The notes: generated by a model not told the origin, from the letters alone. A stretch of DNA of 16,044 nt from Phoronis ovalis (GCA_028565635.1 JAOXYB010025147.1:1-16044); one strand, 5' to 3'. Counted from the first letter of the stretch, positions 1 through 7,933 are shown. Program-made: numbers and translations.

Positions 1-370
1 AAAAAAAAGGAAAAAAATGAAAAAGAAGTAAATAAAAAAAAAAATTTAACAAAAAAAAAAAAGTTACAAATAATGAATTAAAAAACAAATTGAAAAAAAA
101 CGAATTAAAAAAAAATTGAAAACAATTATTTAAAAAAATTAAACAAAAAATAAATTCAAAAAAATTGAAAAGAATTAATTCAAACAAAAAAAATGAATTA
201 AAAAAAATTAACAAAAAAAAATAATTAAACAAAAAAAATTGAAAAAAAAAAATTATTAAAAAAAAGGAAAAAAAATTAAATAAAAAGTCAGAAAAAAATT
301 AATTAAAAAAATTGAAAAAAAATGAAATTTTTTTTTTAAAAAATAACAAAAAAAATTATTTCAAAAATTA
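1..370. repeat. A-rich low-complexity tract
   Basis: About 365 bases consist almost only of A runs broken by TT, TTAA, TTG or single C/G. The recurring words are AATTAAAA, AATTGAAAA and AACAAAAAA. The strand asymmetry is extreme: A runs of 5-12 are everywhere and T rarely exceeds two in a row, except one run of about ten T near 329-338. There is no coding potential. It could be an expanded and decayed poly(A) tail of a retroposon, or an old A-rich microsatellite. It ends sharply at the 16-bp tandem array, so the two may belong to one repeat element. The left edge of the window cuts it. Confidence 0.9.
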
Positions 371-450
371 CCAATGAACCTTTGGACCAATCAACCTTCG
401 GACCAATCAACCTTCGGACCAATCAACCTTCGGACTAATGGGTCTTCGGA
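371..450. repeat. Tandem array, 16-bp unit, five copies
   Basis: Five head-to-tail copies of a 16-bp unit (CCAATCAACCTTCGGA) lie at 371-386, 387-402, 403-418, 419-434 and 435-450. The middle three are identical. The outer two have diverged (CCAATGAACCTTTGGA and CTAATGGGTCTTCGGA). A decayed sixth copy may start at 451 (CTAGCGAGCTGACCCC). Similar CTTCGGA-rich arrays are, from general recollection, widespread in marine invertebrate genomes; no search was run. The sharp A-rich/array boundary suggests the two parts moved or expanded together. Confidence 0.9.
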
Positions 451-1987
451 CTAGCGAGCTGACCCCGGGCTGTTCCAGTTTACCCCTCATTCTGGTAAGC
501 GTTTTGTTGATTAAAATAATATGATGCTAGCCATTCCACTGAAGTGTTTACTGGTTATATGAACTTTTTCTGAGCACTATGACACATTTATATTTTTGAC
601 TATTCAGTGACAGTGTGGTTACCCCCAAATCGTTGATACACCCCCGGCCTTCGCCTAACACGTGACCCATCAGCAGCTACAACACATGGGTAACCTCCAC
701 TAAAACATTATGTTTTTGTTAACCATATTAAAAGGCGCAATGATACCAGGCGATTTGAACAAATCTAAGAACATTCAATGCGAAGAACATCTCAGCAGAG
801 TATCTGAGTGGACAGGTTTATGGATTTTGAGTAACGTTGACCTTGTATTTTGTATTCTAAATCTTGTTGACTACGTACATGTGTTTATTGTATTATTTGT
901 TGAATTTATATTAAAACGACTGGCAAACAGTTTGTACTTTATACTGGGGTTCTTGTTAACGGATTCTTGCATTTGAATCCTGTACAACTGTCACGTGCCT
1001 GATGCGCACCCGTGGCAAGCGTTGTGATGTTATCGATACTATGCGTCTATAAAGATCGCAAGTTTGAATTCTTTTCTTACTTCAGCTGACCAATCCCGAT
1101 GTAGAACCGGCATGCAAATAAACTTTATTCTTAAATCAGTTTGCCTATTGAAAACCAAATTGCCCTCGAAAACCCCACCGTCATCCTAAACTAAAGGAAT
1201 TCATTTTTTTTTTAAATCTGACACTGACGTTTCGTCTTCATCTCTTAATTACTTTGTTACCGTCTATATAATAAATGTGACAGTTGCCCTACAAAGCCTA
1301 CACATTTACAAAAAAACACTAATCCCCTAATCTCAATATACCATCTACATGCAGATGGTTACTTATCCCACTAGAAATGTAAAAAGATAAATTAGGTCAA
1401 ATTCATCAAAAATCATGCTCATTAGATGTATAATGATAACAAACACAGGTACAAACGGTATCCCTATCTATCAGTATATGGACACGAATTGGCCATACTG
1501 GAAGTGATCTAGTCAAAAATATAAATTGGGGTGGCAAATACTGTTCACATTTATACTGTCAGTTAACTTTCAGCTATTATGTGAAAATGCAAATAGAAGC
1601 ATATAATTTATAGGACTAAACCTTTCTAAATCCATAATTTCTTTTCTATGGGTAATTAAGTCATGTAACCACCGGGTGAACACTCCCATACCTAAGGCAG
1701 TTGGATATTCTCCGCACTAAAGAGTCTACATTTTTGCTTCCATTTGTAATATATGAGAAGTGTGTACAGTGTACATAATGGAGTATCTGATCTATATTTA
1801 ACTTAATTGATCAATTAGCAGTGTTTATATGAATGATTGATCTAACTTCTCTACAAACTCATAGCAGCAATGGGGGGACTGAACATGTATCAAAGTAGCT
1901 AGTGTACCCAAATAGTCTATTATCAAATCAATATGATAAGTTTATACCTTCACATTTCCTTTTTTTTGTAACCTCCCCTTGGGTTAG
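451..1987. other. Intergenic or intronic sequence, no supported gene
   Basis: No coding region is supported here. The longest open stretch, 710-976 on the plus strand, reads as a hydrophobic low-complexity peptide with no recognisable domain and has the length expected by chance at this AT content. The block 600-690 is relatively C-rich (runs of CCCCC near 624 and 642), followed by AT-rich sequence. A palindromic poly(A) signal lies at 1117-1129 and is listed separately. Beyond it, 1140-1960 is featureless AT-rich DNA leading into a pyrimidine tract at about 1952-1980. Confidence 0.6.
1117..1129. terminator. Palindromic double poly(A) signal AATAAA-C-TTTATT
   Basis: AATAAA at 1117-1122 is followed by one C and then TTTATT at 1124-1129, so the canonical polyadenylation hexamer is present on both strands at the same spot. 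A plus-strand transcript would find T-rich sequence just downstream. No gene ending here could be assigned on either strand, so its use as a cleavage signal is inference. AATAAA is common by chance in AT-rich DNA; the exact inverted arrangement is less so. Confidence 0.35.
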
Positions 1988-2154
1988 TGAAGATCTTGTT
2001 TCAGAGCAGCTTTGTTCACCATACAGCTTTGCTGATGATTCCTCTGTAATAAAAAGGACATTTTTCCAGTTCTTACATAACAAGAATATATTAAGATGTT
2101 ATCGAAAAACTACTTGGATGTATAATGTACACTGGTCTATTGTACATAATGTAC
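1988..2154 (+). CDS. Candidate internal exon, unknown protein
   Basis: The segment follows a strong pyrimidine tract (1952-1980, with a run of eight T and CTCCCC) ending in GGGTTAG. It ends at a perfect consensus donor (C followed by GTAAGTG at 2155). One frame is open for all 55 full codons, entering with one base (phase 2) and leaving with one base (phase 1). The peptide begins EDLVSEQLCSPYSF and contains DDSSVIKRTFFQFLH and CYRKTTWMYN. It resembles no family I recognise. The other frames are not continuously open. No partner exon with matching phase was found on this strand nearby. Signal quality is better than for most candidates here, but an isolated open segment of this length can arise by chance. 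The donor falls in a predicted hairpin. Confidence 0.3.
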
Positions 2155-2206
2155 GTAAGTGAATGTACACTAAGATGGCTAAAACAGTTTAGCCAAATTC
2201 ACTTAC
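2155..2206. repeat. Hairpin-forming inverted repeat overlapping a splice donor
   Basis: Outer arms GTAAGTGAAT (2155-2164) and ATTCACTTAC (2197-2206) are exact reverse complements. Inner arms GGCTAAA (2177-2183) and TTTAGCC (2188-2194) are also exact and enclose a four-base loop ACAG. The left side carries 12 unpaired bases between the arms, the right only two. The outer left arm contains the GTAAGT donor of the candidate exon 1988-2154, so the fold would hide it in RNA. It could also be a remnant of a small inverted-repeat transposable element. Confidence 0.65.
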
Positions 2207-3264
2207 CGTTTAGACCGTGTCTTTATAAAGATTACATTTTATGATTTTCAAATGCAAGTCAATAAAAGATAGGCTAACAGGCTTATTAGCTTGCTTTAAT
2301 TACTTGCATGCTTGTGTGACCAGGAACATTAAAAAGAACTCATTTTTCTAATAGGAAAACTTCGAAAAACATTTCTAACCTTAAAAAACTCCAAAACAGT
2401 TCACAAGTCACGGAAACAGCCTACATTTATAATTTGTTTAAGTATAATCTTGCCAAAACTGTATTTACCATTGTCTTCGTTTGTAACTGATAGTGTTTTC
2501 GACACTGGAACACATGCTCTTTTGTACCAGAAAGTTATGCAGTTCATTCTTAGATATTCATAATCACTTATTAATTTAACTCTCAAGCAGCCAGTACTAA
2601 CTCTGATAGGATTGGCATAATGGAAGAGATCCAGGTCAAAATTAAGCTTGATTTTTTTTGCCTACATCTACCTTTTTTCTTGCAATGATGCTTCCATCTA
2701 TCAGAATTTTCAAGATATGGGTAAACACAGCTTATCAAAATAAAACACCCACCAGTCGGCCATATGACATCAGATAGCTAATTGCAACAATGGAAACAAA
2801 TGCATAGGCTGAATATAGTCCGACGAGTGTATTAATTAGCTCTTTTATCTCTTTTCCTTTTCTTTGCCATATAGTTGTAACATTTTTAATTAGTATAATT
2901 GGCTCTGATATACCTGTAATAATTGCTAAGTCAACTTGCATAATTCTGATCTATGTTTCATAGCTGATATGTATCCTGTTTCCTTCACATAATTGCATAC
3001 CTAACATTTGCACAGTTTTCCCAATCAGAACCAGTATACATCAACTTCACGAGTTTTAAAATCAGGCAGTACTCAAATATATCCTACATAAATTAAACAG
3101 TTCTTGAGTACAGACATACTTGAGAATTTTTCATGAAAAGTGACTGCAGAGATATCATCCAAAAAACCTATTATCAATAAGTGCAGGGAAAACAGTCTTA
3201 AAAACAGTTCGTTAAAAATTCTGTGATTGAAAACAACAGTTTTGTCCTCCTTTCACGACATATC
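2207..3264. other. Region downstream of the DED gene, probable 3' UTR and flank
   Basis: On the minus strand this follows the stop codon of the DED gene, so the first few hundred bases (below 3264) are probably its 3' UTR. I found no minus-strand AATAAA between 3264 and about 2240. ATTAAA at 2884-2889 and TATAAA at 2426-2431 (minus strand) are the nearest variants, so the transcript end is not located. Two minus-strand open stretches occur: 2735-2941, discussed under findings as a possible alternative last exon, and 2401-2586, a 61-codon frame with no recognisable domain. Confidence 0.45.
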
Positions 3265-4788
3265 CTATGTCAGACAAAGCTCAAGAAAGCCATTCCTAGA
3301 CAACTTCTGTAGAGTTTGCAGAGCTGCAAATGTGTGTGCACCTGAAACTGTGCAGATCAAGTAGATAAACTGGTCAAAAGTTATTATGCCATATATACAT
3401 ACAGTAAGGTCTTGACATAACAACCCATGTAATCAACTGCTTCGAGGGCGCATTCAAATTATAAGGGGAGCTGGCTCATTAAGTCGCCCTTAGCCTCGAA
3501 TACTAGATAGGGATATCTGCATTGGTCGATTGCATTACTATTCTAATAACTTAAACATAATGTCCTTGGCCCATGCGCATGGGGTACCATTGCATTAGAG
3601 CAGAGCGGGCACACCCAACTGATAACCCCAATTGGGAACGGACTCCATTCTGTAACACTGACGGAGGAAGGATGAATTTACACTTTATAATGAAGTGTTC
3701 CCTATATAATGACATATGAGTATCATACTTTGTTAGTTGGTGCAGAGTAGTTGGACATTGACAACTGTAAAATGTGTTTTATTGCGTCAAATAAATATTA
3801 TTATTAAGCTACCACAGAAATAAAACTGACGGATAAACAAAAAACAAATTAAGATTACGTCATACCTTCTACATTCAATTTATTTCCGTATTCACGTATA
3901 AGTTCCACAATCTTAGGTAGATGCACATTATTAAATACACGTATAAGTTTGCTGTAGCCATCTTTATGCTTCCAACTGACTGCATATCCTCTCAATTCCA
4001 GTGTTTTCACTAATGTAAAAACGTCAGTAGTATCTTCCAGTTCCCCTTGTCTAAAAGTAAAATTAACAATTTAATTTACCATGAGTAATATCAGGCCTAC
4101 ATGTGTAGCTACCATACCTCCAACACAATACATTAAACTCAGTGTAAACCACTTGACTGACTTCAATTCCTATAGAAGGAATCTGTTTTTCACAATGAAA
4201 ATATTTCACTCACAACATTGTTCACTGCAGATAGTTGTGTTCATGCTATGATTGGTCAAATGTTATGAAAGAAAACAAAACGTTTCAAGACATGGTAACT
4301 ATTGTTGACAGCTAAGTGCTCACTAAAGGGAAGTACAATACATATAGATATGTGCTTTCAGCATAAATGCAAGATGGGCATATATTTGAATAACAACACA
4401 ACAATTCAATCGATTTTTCAACAGAAATAAAGAAAATAATGTAAAGTAAAATGAATAGTCTCCTTGAAGTTCTGAAGCCAATTTAATTTGAAGTCTATTT
4501 AATTTGGAATTACACCACAGCAAAGTGAAGTTTTTAGTGATCAGTCTAATGAAGGGAAACTTTTAGCAATGATGCAAGTATCGTATCTCCAAACAATGCT
4601 TTGAATTAGTAGGAAATGAGGGTCACACAACGTTTAGGATACCCAGCTAATAATTGTTACTATGGCAACTCTTACGTCAGGTATGGATTACACATTTGCT
4701 TTATCTGCCCCAGTTCGCTTTTTGTTAATTTCCTCTGTATTTCGTGTAATAGGACACAATGAAGTTCTTCTTTTTCCTCTTCTTCCAT
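3265..4788 (-). CDS. Death effector domain protein, DED-only (three exons)
   Basis: Join on the minus strand of 4788-4676, 4050-3866 and 3341-3265, giving 124 codons and a TAG stop at 3267-3265. Introns are 625 bp (phase 2, GTAAGAG ... TTTTACTTTTAG) and 524 bp (phase 1, GTATGA ... GTTTCAG). Residues 1-8 are acidic (MEEEEKEE). Helices 1-2 (about 9-33, LLHEIQRKL then TKSELGQIKQMC) align without gaps to the same helices of human FADD, from memory. Helix 3 is about 43-58 (EDTTDVFTLVKTLELR), helix 5 about 68-80 (DGYSKLIRVFNNV) and helix 6 about 82-96 (LPKIVELIREYG). The tail 100-124 contains AALQTLQKLSRNG. DED proteins assemble caspase-8 activating complexes or regulate them; there is no death domain or caspase domain here, as in PEA15. 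The triad glutamate (E25) is kept but RxDL reads NVHL. The start is supported by an in-frame TGA five codons upstream. The fold is well supported; the function is inferred, and expression as a complete gene is unproven. Confidence 0.7.
3441..3500. repeat. Inverted repeat within intron 2 of the DED gene
   Basis: TTCGAGG at 3441-3447 is matched by CCTCGAA at 3494-3500. An overlapping pair, AGGGCG at 3445-3450 and CGCCCT at 3485-3490, offers a competing stem. It sits at the start of a GC-richer patch (3440-3660) unlike the surrounding intron, containing GGGTACC, GAGCGGGCACACCC and CCCCAATTGGG. The patch may be an inserted repeat element, but I see no clear target-site duplication or coding remnant. 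Confidence 0.45.
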
Positions 4789-4833
4789 GACTTTTGTGTA
4801 TCAAGAATAAACTTTAAAAAGGAATCATCTTTT
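4789..4833 (-). other. Probable 5' UTR of the DED gene with a tiny upstream ORF
   Basis: Minus-strand sequence ATACTTACAG precedes 4833 and could be a 3' splice site, making 4833-4789 a 45-base 5' UTR segment of the first coding exon after a non-coding exon further right. It holds an upstream ATG at 4828-4826 followed by three codons and TAA (4816-4814). In the frame of the main start, TGA at 4803-4801 closes the upstream reading. If instead transcription starts close by, the acceptor is spurious; I see no clear TATA box on this strand. Confidence 0.4.
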
Positions 4834-5533
4834 CTGTAAGTATATGTTTATTTAAAATTCATGATCCACATCTCTTCAGCACTGGTTCAAAGAACTTGCT
4901 AATTTGAATTGAGGGTGCAAAACTTTGCCAAACCACATAAAGCACTGTCAACTGAATCAAATGACACCTATCTTGTAATCTGCCCTACCCGACGACAAAA
5001 CATATTACATATTCCAGCATATATGTGGAGAATGAAAAGAAAAATAATCGCCAATTCTTTAATATGGCATATGTATTATATCTATCACTTATTCACATGT
5101 AGTCCAAGTGCATATATTCGTGATTATTATTATTGTATTTTTTTCATTATATACACATCTACCATAAGAATGGGGAACCTACCTTAGAAGTCAGTTCTCA
5201 TCATAGACAGTGTTACAAACGCATGTTGTGAATAATACTATCCATCCTGCACAACCAAGCAAATATATTAGACAAATGAAATCACAGGAGTTGTAAATAC
5301 ATAAACAATCTCCGGGCAATCCTTTGAAAAATTACCTTTATAATCAGAGCCTTCTAGCTATGAACGACTGTTCAGGGCTAAGTTTTGAAAACTGTGCTTT
5401 TTTCAGAAAGTGACTTGTCATATATATCCAGGAAATAAAGGGTACAAGAAGCTTTGTTTGAACAAAACAGTGACAGTGTACTTATTAATACATAATCAGG
5501 ACATTATAATTACTGGTTCTATACAATAATTAC
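4834..5533. other. Upstream flank of the DED gene, no supported gene
   Basis: AT-rich sequence. A plus-strand open stretch at 4909-5187 is low in coding character (Tyr- and Ile-rich, no domain) and is probably chance. On the minus strand a good donor (AAAG followed by GTAATTT) occurs near 5334, but all three frames before it close within 20 codons, so it could only serve a non-coding 5' exon. The promoter of the DED gene should lie somewhere in or beyond this stretch; no core promoter element was recognised. Confidence 0.4.
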
Positions 5534-5686
5534 CCATTAACAATTAGGTATGAAACGAACACAAATGTAAATTTTTGGCTCTCAGTTTCTGCCATTGAAC
5601 CTGGAAAGAAATATTTGACTGCATAAACCAATACTATGTTATTACAGTCCAAATTCGACTTGAAGTCATCTTCACTGCCAACATTG
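5534..5686 (-). CDS. Candidate exon, unknown protein
   Basis: On the minus strand an acceptor (AAAATGTGACAG) precedes a 153-base segment open for 50 codons and followed by GTAATTAT as donor. Phase is 2 on entry and 2 on exit. The peptide starts NVGSEDDFKSNLDC, continues with hydrophobic NNIVLVYAVKYFFPG and MAETESQKFTFVFVSYLIVN. No family is recognised. Its exit phase fits the entry phase of the second DED exon at 4050, and its entry phase fits the exit of the candidate at 6738-6809. A second acceptor, TTTCTTTCCAG, lies inside it just before the ATG of MAETESQ. All of this can be coincidence: phase agreement happens one time in three. Confidence 0.22.
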
Positions 5687-6117
5687 CTGTCACATTTTAA
5701 ATGAAGATCACAAATTTTCAAATAAATTTAATTTAAAAAAATTATTGTTAAAAGGATGAGCAAACACAAAAGCTTCCAAATACACCTCACTGATTAATAA
5801 GTGATAAGTAGTAGCAACAATTTAACATATACATGTATATAGGATATTTCTTTTTTGTCCCAGGGTGTTTTTGGAATTATTTTTGAAAGATGCATTAAAA
5901 GTTTGATAGTTTTATTTATGTGAGTTTCATTGCCACATAAACAGCAAAAACGGCCTAGATACATAAGTATGGTTTAAAATATGTCCGTTGATAAGAACGT
6001 AATGGCTATAAGAAAATACCCTTAAAATATATTTTGGAGAAAACGGTATCATTTTCAGATTTTATTTTTCAGCAATCTAATTAAAGTAGTAACAAGCTAG
6101 CATATACCTCATTTTAC
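5687..6117. other. AT-rich sequence, no supported gene
   Basis: No open frame, RNA gene or clear repeat was recognised. Short palindromic AT words such as ACATATACATGTATAT (5826-5841) are present. On the plus strand TTTTATTTTTCAG near 6060-6072 looks like an acceptor but is followed at once by stop codons in all frames. Confidence 0.5.
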
Positions 6118-6188
6118 GCACATCCGGGGCTGAAACATACATATATGTAGCACATCCGGGGATGAAACATATATATATGTAGCACATC
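6118..6188. repeat. Tandem duplication, 32-bp unit, 2.2 copies
   Basis: A 32-bp unit beginning GCACATCCGGGG occupies 6118-6149 and 6150-6181, with a partial third copy (GCACATC) at 6182-6188. The two full copies differ at only two positions. Each unit ends in an AT dyad (ACATATATGT type), so each copy carries a small palindrome. Low divergence suggests a recent duplication. Confidence 0.9.
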
Positions 6189-6393
6189 GTATGCAGAGAT
6201 TCTGAAAACCAAATCTAATTAGAATGCGCATTTAGAACTATAACCAATTCATTTGGATAACCGTACCACTTGACTGTTATATGCTGAAGCTTTAAAGATT
6301 CCTATAAATTATTCACCAAATACAAGAAACTAGAATATCCATGTATGCAAGTATGATTTTTTAATGTCTAATTGTTGTTATGATCAGAATACT

Positions 6394-6418
6394 ATTAGGT
6401 ATATTAGGTATATTAGGT
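6394..6418. repeat. Short tandem repeat, 9-bp unit ATTAGGTAT
   Basis: Three near-perfect copies of ATTAGGTAT lie at 6394-6402, 6403-6411 and 6412-6418 (last copy truncated, then GCTG). Simple microsatellite-like expansion; no function inferred. Confidence 0.85.
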
Positions 6419-6611
6419 AGCTGAAGTTTACAATTGTCTAATGCTATTATTATAGTATCGCTTCATCTTGAAAGAGATTTCTTTTTAGCTGTCTCACATT
6501 TAAAACAAAGTAGAATGAAGCATTATATTATATTATTAAAATAAATGGCCATTTAAGTTATGCATTCTGTTGACATTAATATATGCTCTGAGCGACTATT
6601 GTCCTACCATA

Positions 6612-6656
6612 CCACACACTATCATGCCACACGCTATCATGCCACACACTACCAAA
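6612..6656. repeat. Tandem repeat, 15-bp unit CCACACACTATCATG
   Basis: Three copies at 6612-6626, 6627-6641 and 6642-6656. The second has one substitution and the third degenerates at its end. The unit is a multiple of three and is read through by the plus-strand frame 6570-6767, but that frame shows no other coding character. Confidence 0.85.
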
Positions 6657-6670
6657 CAAAAGCTGCCTCG

Positions 6671-6692
6671 CAGCATGATATGCATCATGCTG
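6671..6692. repeat. Perfect 9-bp stem hairpin
   Basis: CAGCATGAT (6671-6679) and ATCATGCTG (6684-6692) are exact reverse complements around a four-base ATGC loop. It lies 15 bases after the 15-bp tandem array and shares the word ATCATGC with it, so it may have arisen by inverted duplication of array sequence. No terminator or RNA role is claimed. Confidence 0.7.
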
Positions 6693-6737
6693 TGGTTCCG
6701 ATCTCCAAAGTTTCCAGCAGATAATGCAAAATTTTAC

Positions 6738-6809
6738 CTTTTTTTCTCAGATGGCTTCTCAATATAGTGGATGTAAATTCCAGATGCAACTAAGCCACGT
6801 GCATACTCC
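6738..6809 (-). CDS. Candidate short exon, unknown protein
   Basis: Minus-strand acceptor GCACTTTGCAG precedes 72 bases, open in one frame, that end AAAAAAAG before a GTAAAA donor. Phase is 2 in and 2 out. The 23 full codons read EYARGLVASGIYIHY then IEKPSEKK, a composition typical of real protein, but no family is recognised. The splice signals are fair. With only 72 bases and no confirmed neighbour, chance is a serious alternative. The candidate at 5534-5686 is phase-compatible downstream. Confidence 0.22.
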
Positions 6810-7436
6810 CTGCAAAGTGCAATAATTAACTTTTTTCTAAATGCAGCAACAGATTAGGGAAACTGTGAAGTCCACTGTTATTCAGACAGGGGCTCATTCA
6901 AATTCTTTCAAGCAGAGAGTAGTGTGGCTGATAATGACAGATAATCACCCTGGGTATCAGCTCCTATAAGTCTTCGCTTATATTGTTTAAAATTTTATAA
7001 TTTCTTACTTCTCAATGCAAATTTTATATCTTATCATATATAGCTTAATTTATAGATTCTGATAAAGCTCCACTAGGCCTTTGGCCATCAATCTGGATAC
7101 ACTACAGAACTCAAAGCAGTTGCTAAACATGAATGAGGACAATTTTGTATGCAGAGAGCATGGCTGCCGATAAACTACTACAAAGCAGTACAGCGGAAGG
7201 GCATGTGGCAAACAAGTTCATTTTAAAAGTTAATTATTTCATAAGGTTGATTGAATTTAAACCGTGCACTGTGATTGGCTACTTTACAATTTCACAAATT
7301 GACTGTCGGGTACGGAAAAAGGTTTAGTTGCTTCAGAGTCTATAAAAGGAGTTATCATATTTTTGATATAAAATTAGTAATGATTTATGAGCTCTGACAT
7401 TCAGAGTACAGATGATATGTATTACACACAGTTCAC
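6810..7436. other. No supported gene; possible core-promoter words
   Basis: Mostly AT-rich. A plus-strand frame at 7133-7327 contains an ATG at 7160 in good context (AGCATGG) reading MAADKLLQSSTAEGHVANKF, which could be an N-terminus, but nothing downstream supports a gene. A TATAAAAGG box occurs at 7341-7349 on the plus strand, after that frame, and CCAAT in GTAGCCAATCACAG lies on the minus strand near 7270-7284. None of these can be tied to a transcript. Confidence 0.3.
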
Positions 7437-7502
7437 CTGGATACAGCATGTATTGACCTTCTGGCTTCACGCCATTCATGCTAAGTCTGATCACCATAAC
7501 TT
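7437..7502 (-). CDS. Candidate short exon, unknown protein
   Basis: Minus-strand acceptor (GCTGCTCCCC ... GCATGTCAG) is followed by 66 open bases and a CCAG/GTGAAC donor. Phase is 1 in and 1 out. The peptide is VMVIRLSMNGVKPEG then QYMLYP. The wider frame 7333-7626 is also open for 97 codons, so splice sites are not needed to keep it open. No domain is recognised. Its exit phase does not match the next candidate (6809), so an intervening exon would be required. Confidence 0.18.
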
Positions 7503-7933
7503 CTGACATGCAATAGCCCGTGGGGAGCAGCCAACAAGAAAGTTGGTATTCATGGTCCATCAAATTTTGGTTGAAAAGGTACATTTTTTTTAATATGTAA
7601 CGCGGGTAGTTTTTTAGGTATAACACTTTGTTTGGGTTGTCCTTGACAGTGCCCCTTTATTGCAGTCATCGATAAAACTTGCTTTATTTAACAGGTGACT
7701 ACAACTGGGTGTATTTCCAATATAATCACTCCCTTACGATGTTATTTCTTTCAATGATAGGTTACTACGAATGGATAATCTTTGAGCTTTAGGTCCAGTC
7801 CTGGAAAGTCACGCTGGAACATGAGTGCCAACCTTCATATTGTCTGCTCTCCTGGGGTAAATGGCTACCAAATAAAGACTCCAGGACTGCTCGGAAAGCC
7901 TCACACATCAAATTAAAAACGGTGTATATAGCA

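Noticed and set aside
710-976. Plus-strand open frame of 88 codons
   Set aside because: Hydrophobic, no domain, no promoter or splice context; the length is expected by chance at this AT content.
2401-2586. Minus-strand open frame after CCTATCAG that could be an exon
   Set aside because: Its required entry phase (2) matches no good upstream donor, and the peptide shows no domain.
4909-5187. Plus-strand open frame of 92 codons upstream of the DED gene
   Set aside because: Tyr/Ile-rich tail, no domain, no acceptor or donor with sensible phase.
6118-6656. Three nearby tandem repeats as a possible CRISPR-like array
   Set aside because: Units are contiguous with no unique spacers, differ between arrays, and the genome is eukaryotic.
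7160-7327. Plus-strand N-terminus-like sequence MAADKLLQSSTAEGHVANKF in good start context
   Set aside because: No downstream exon or domain could be attached, and the TATA word lies after it rather than before.
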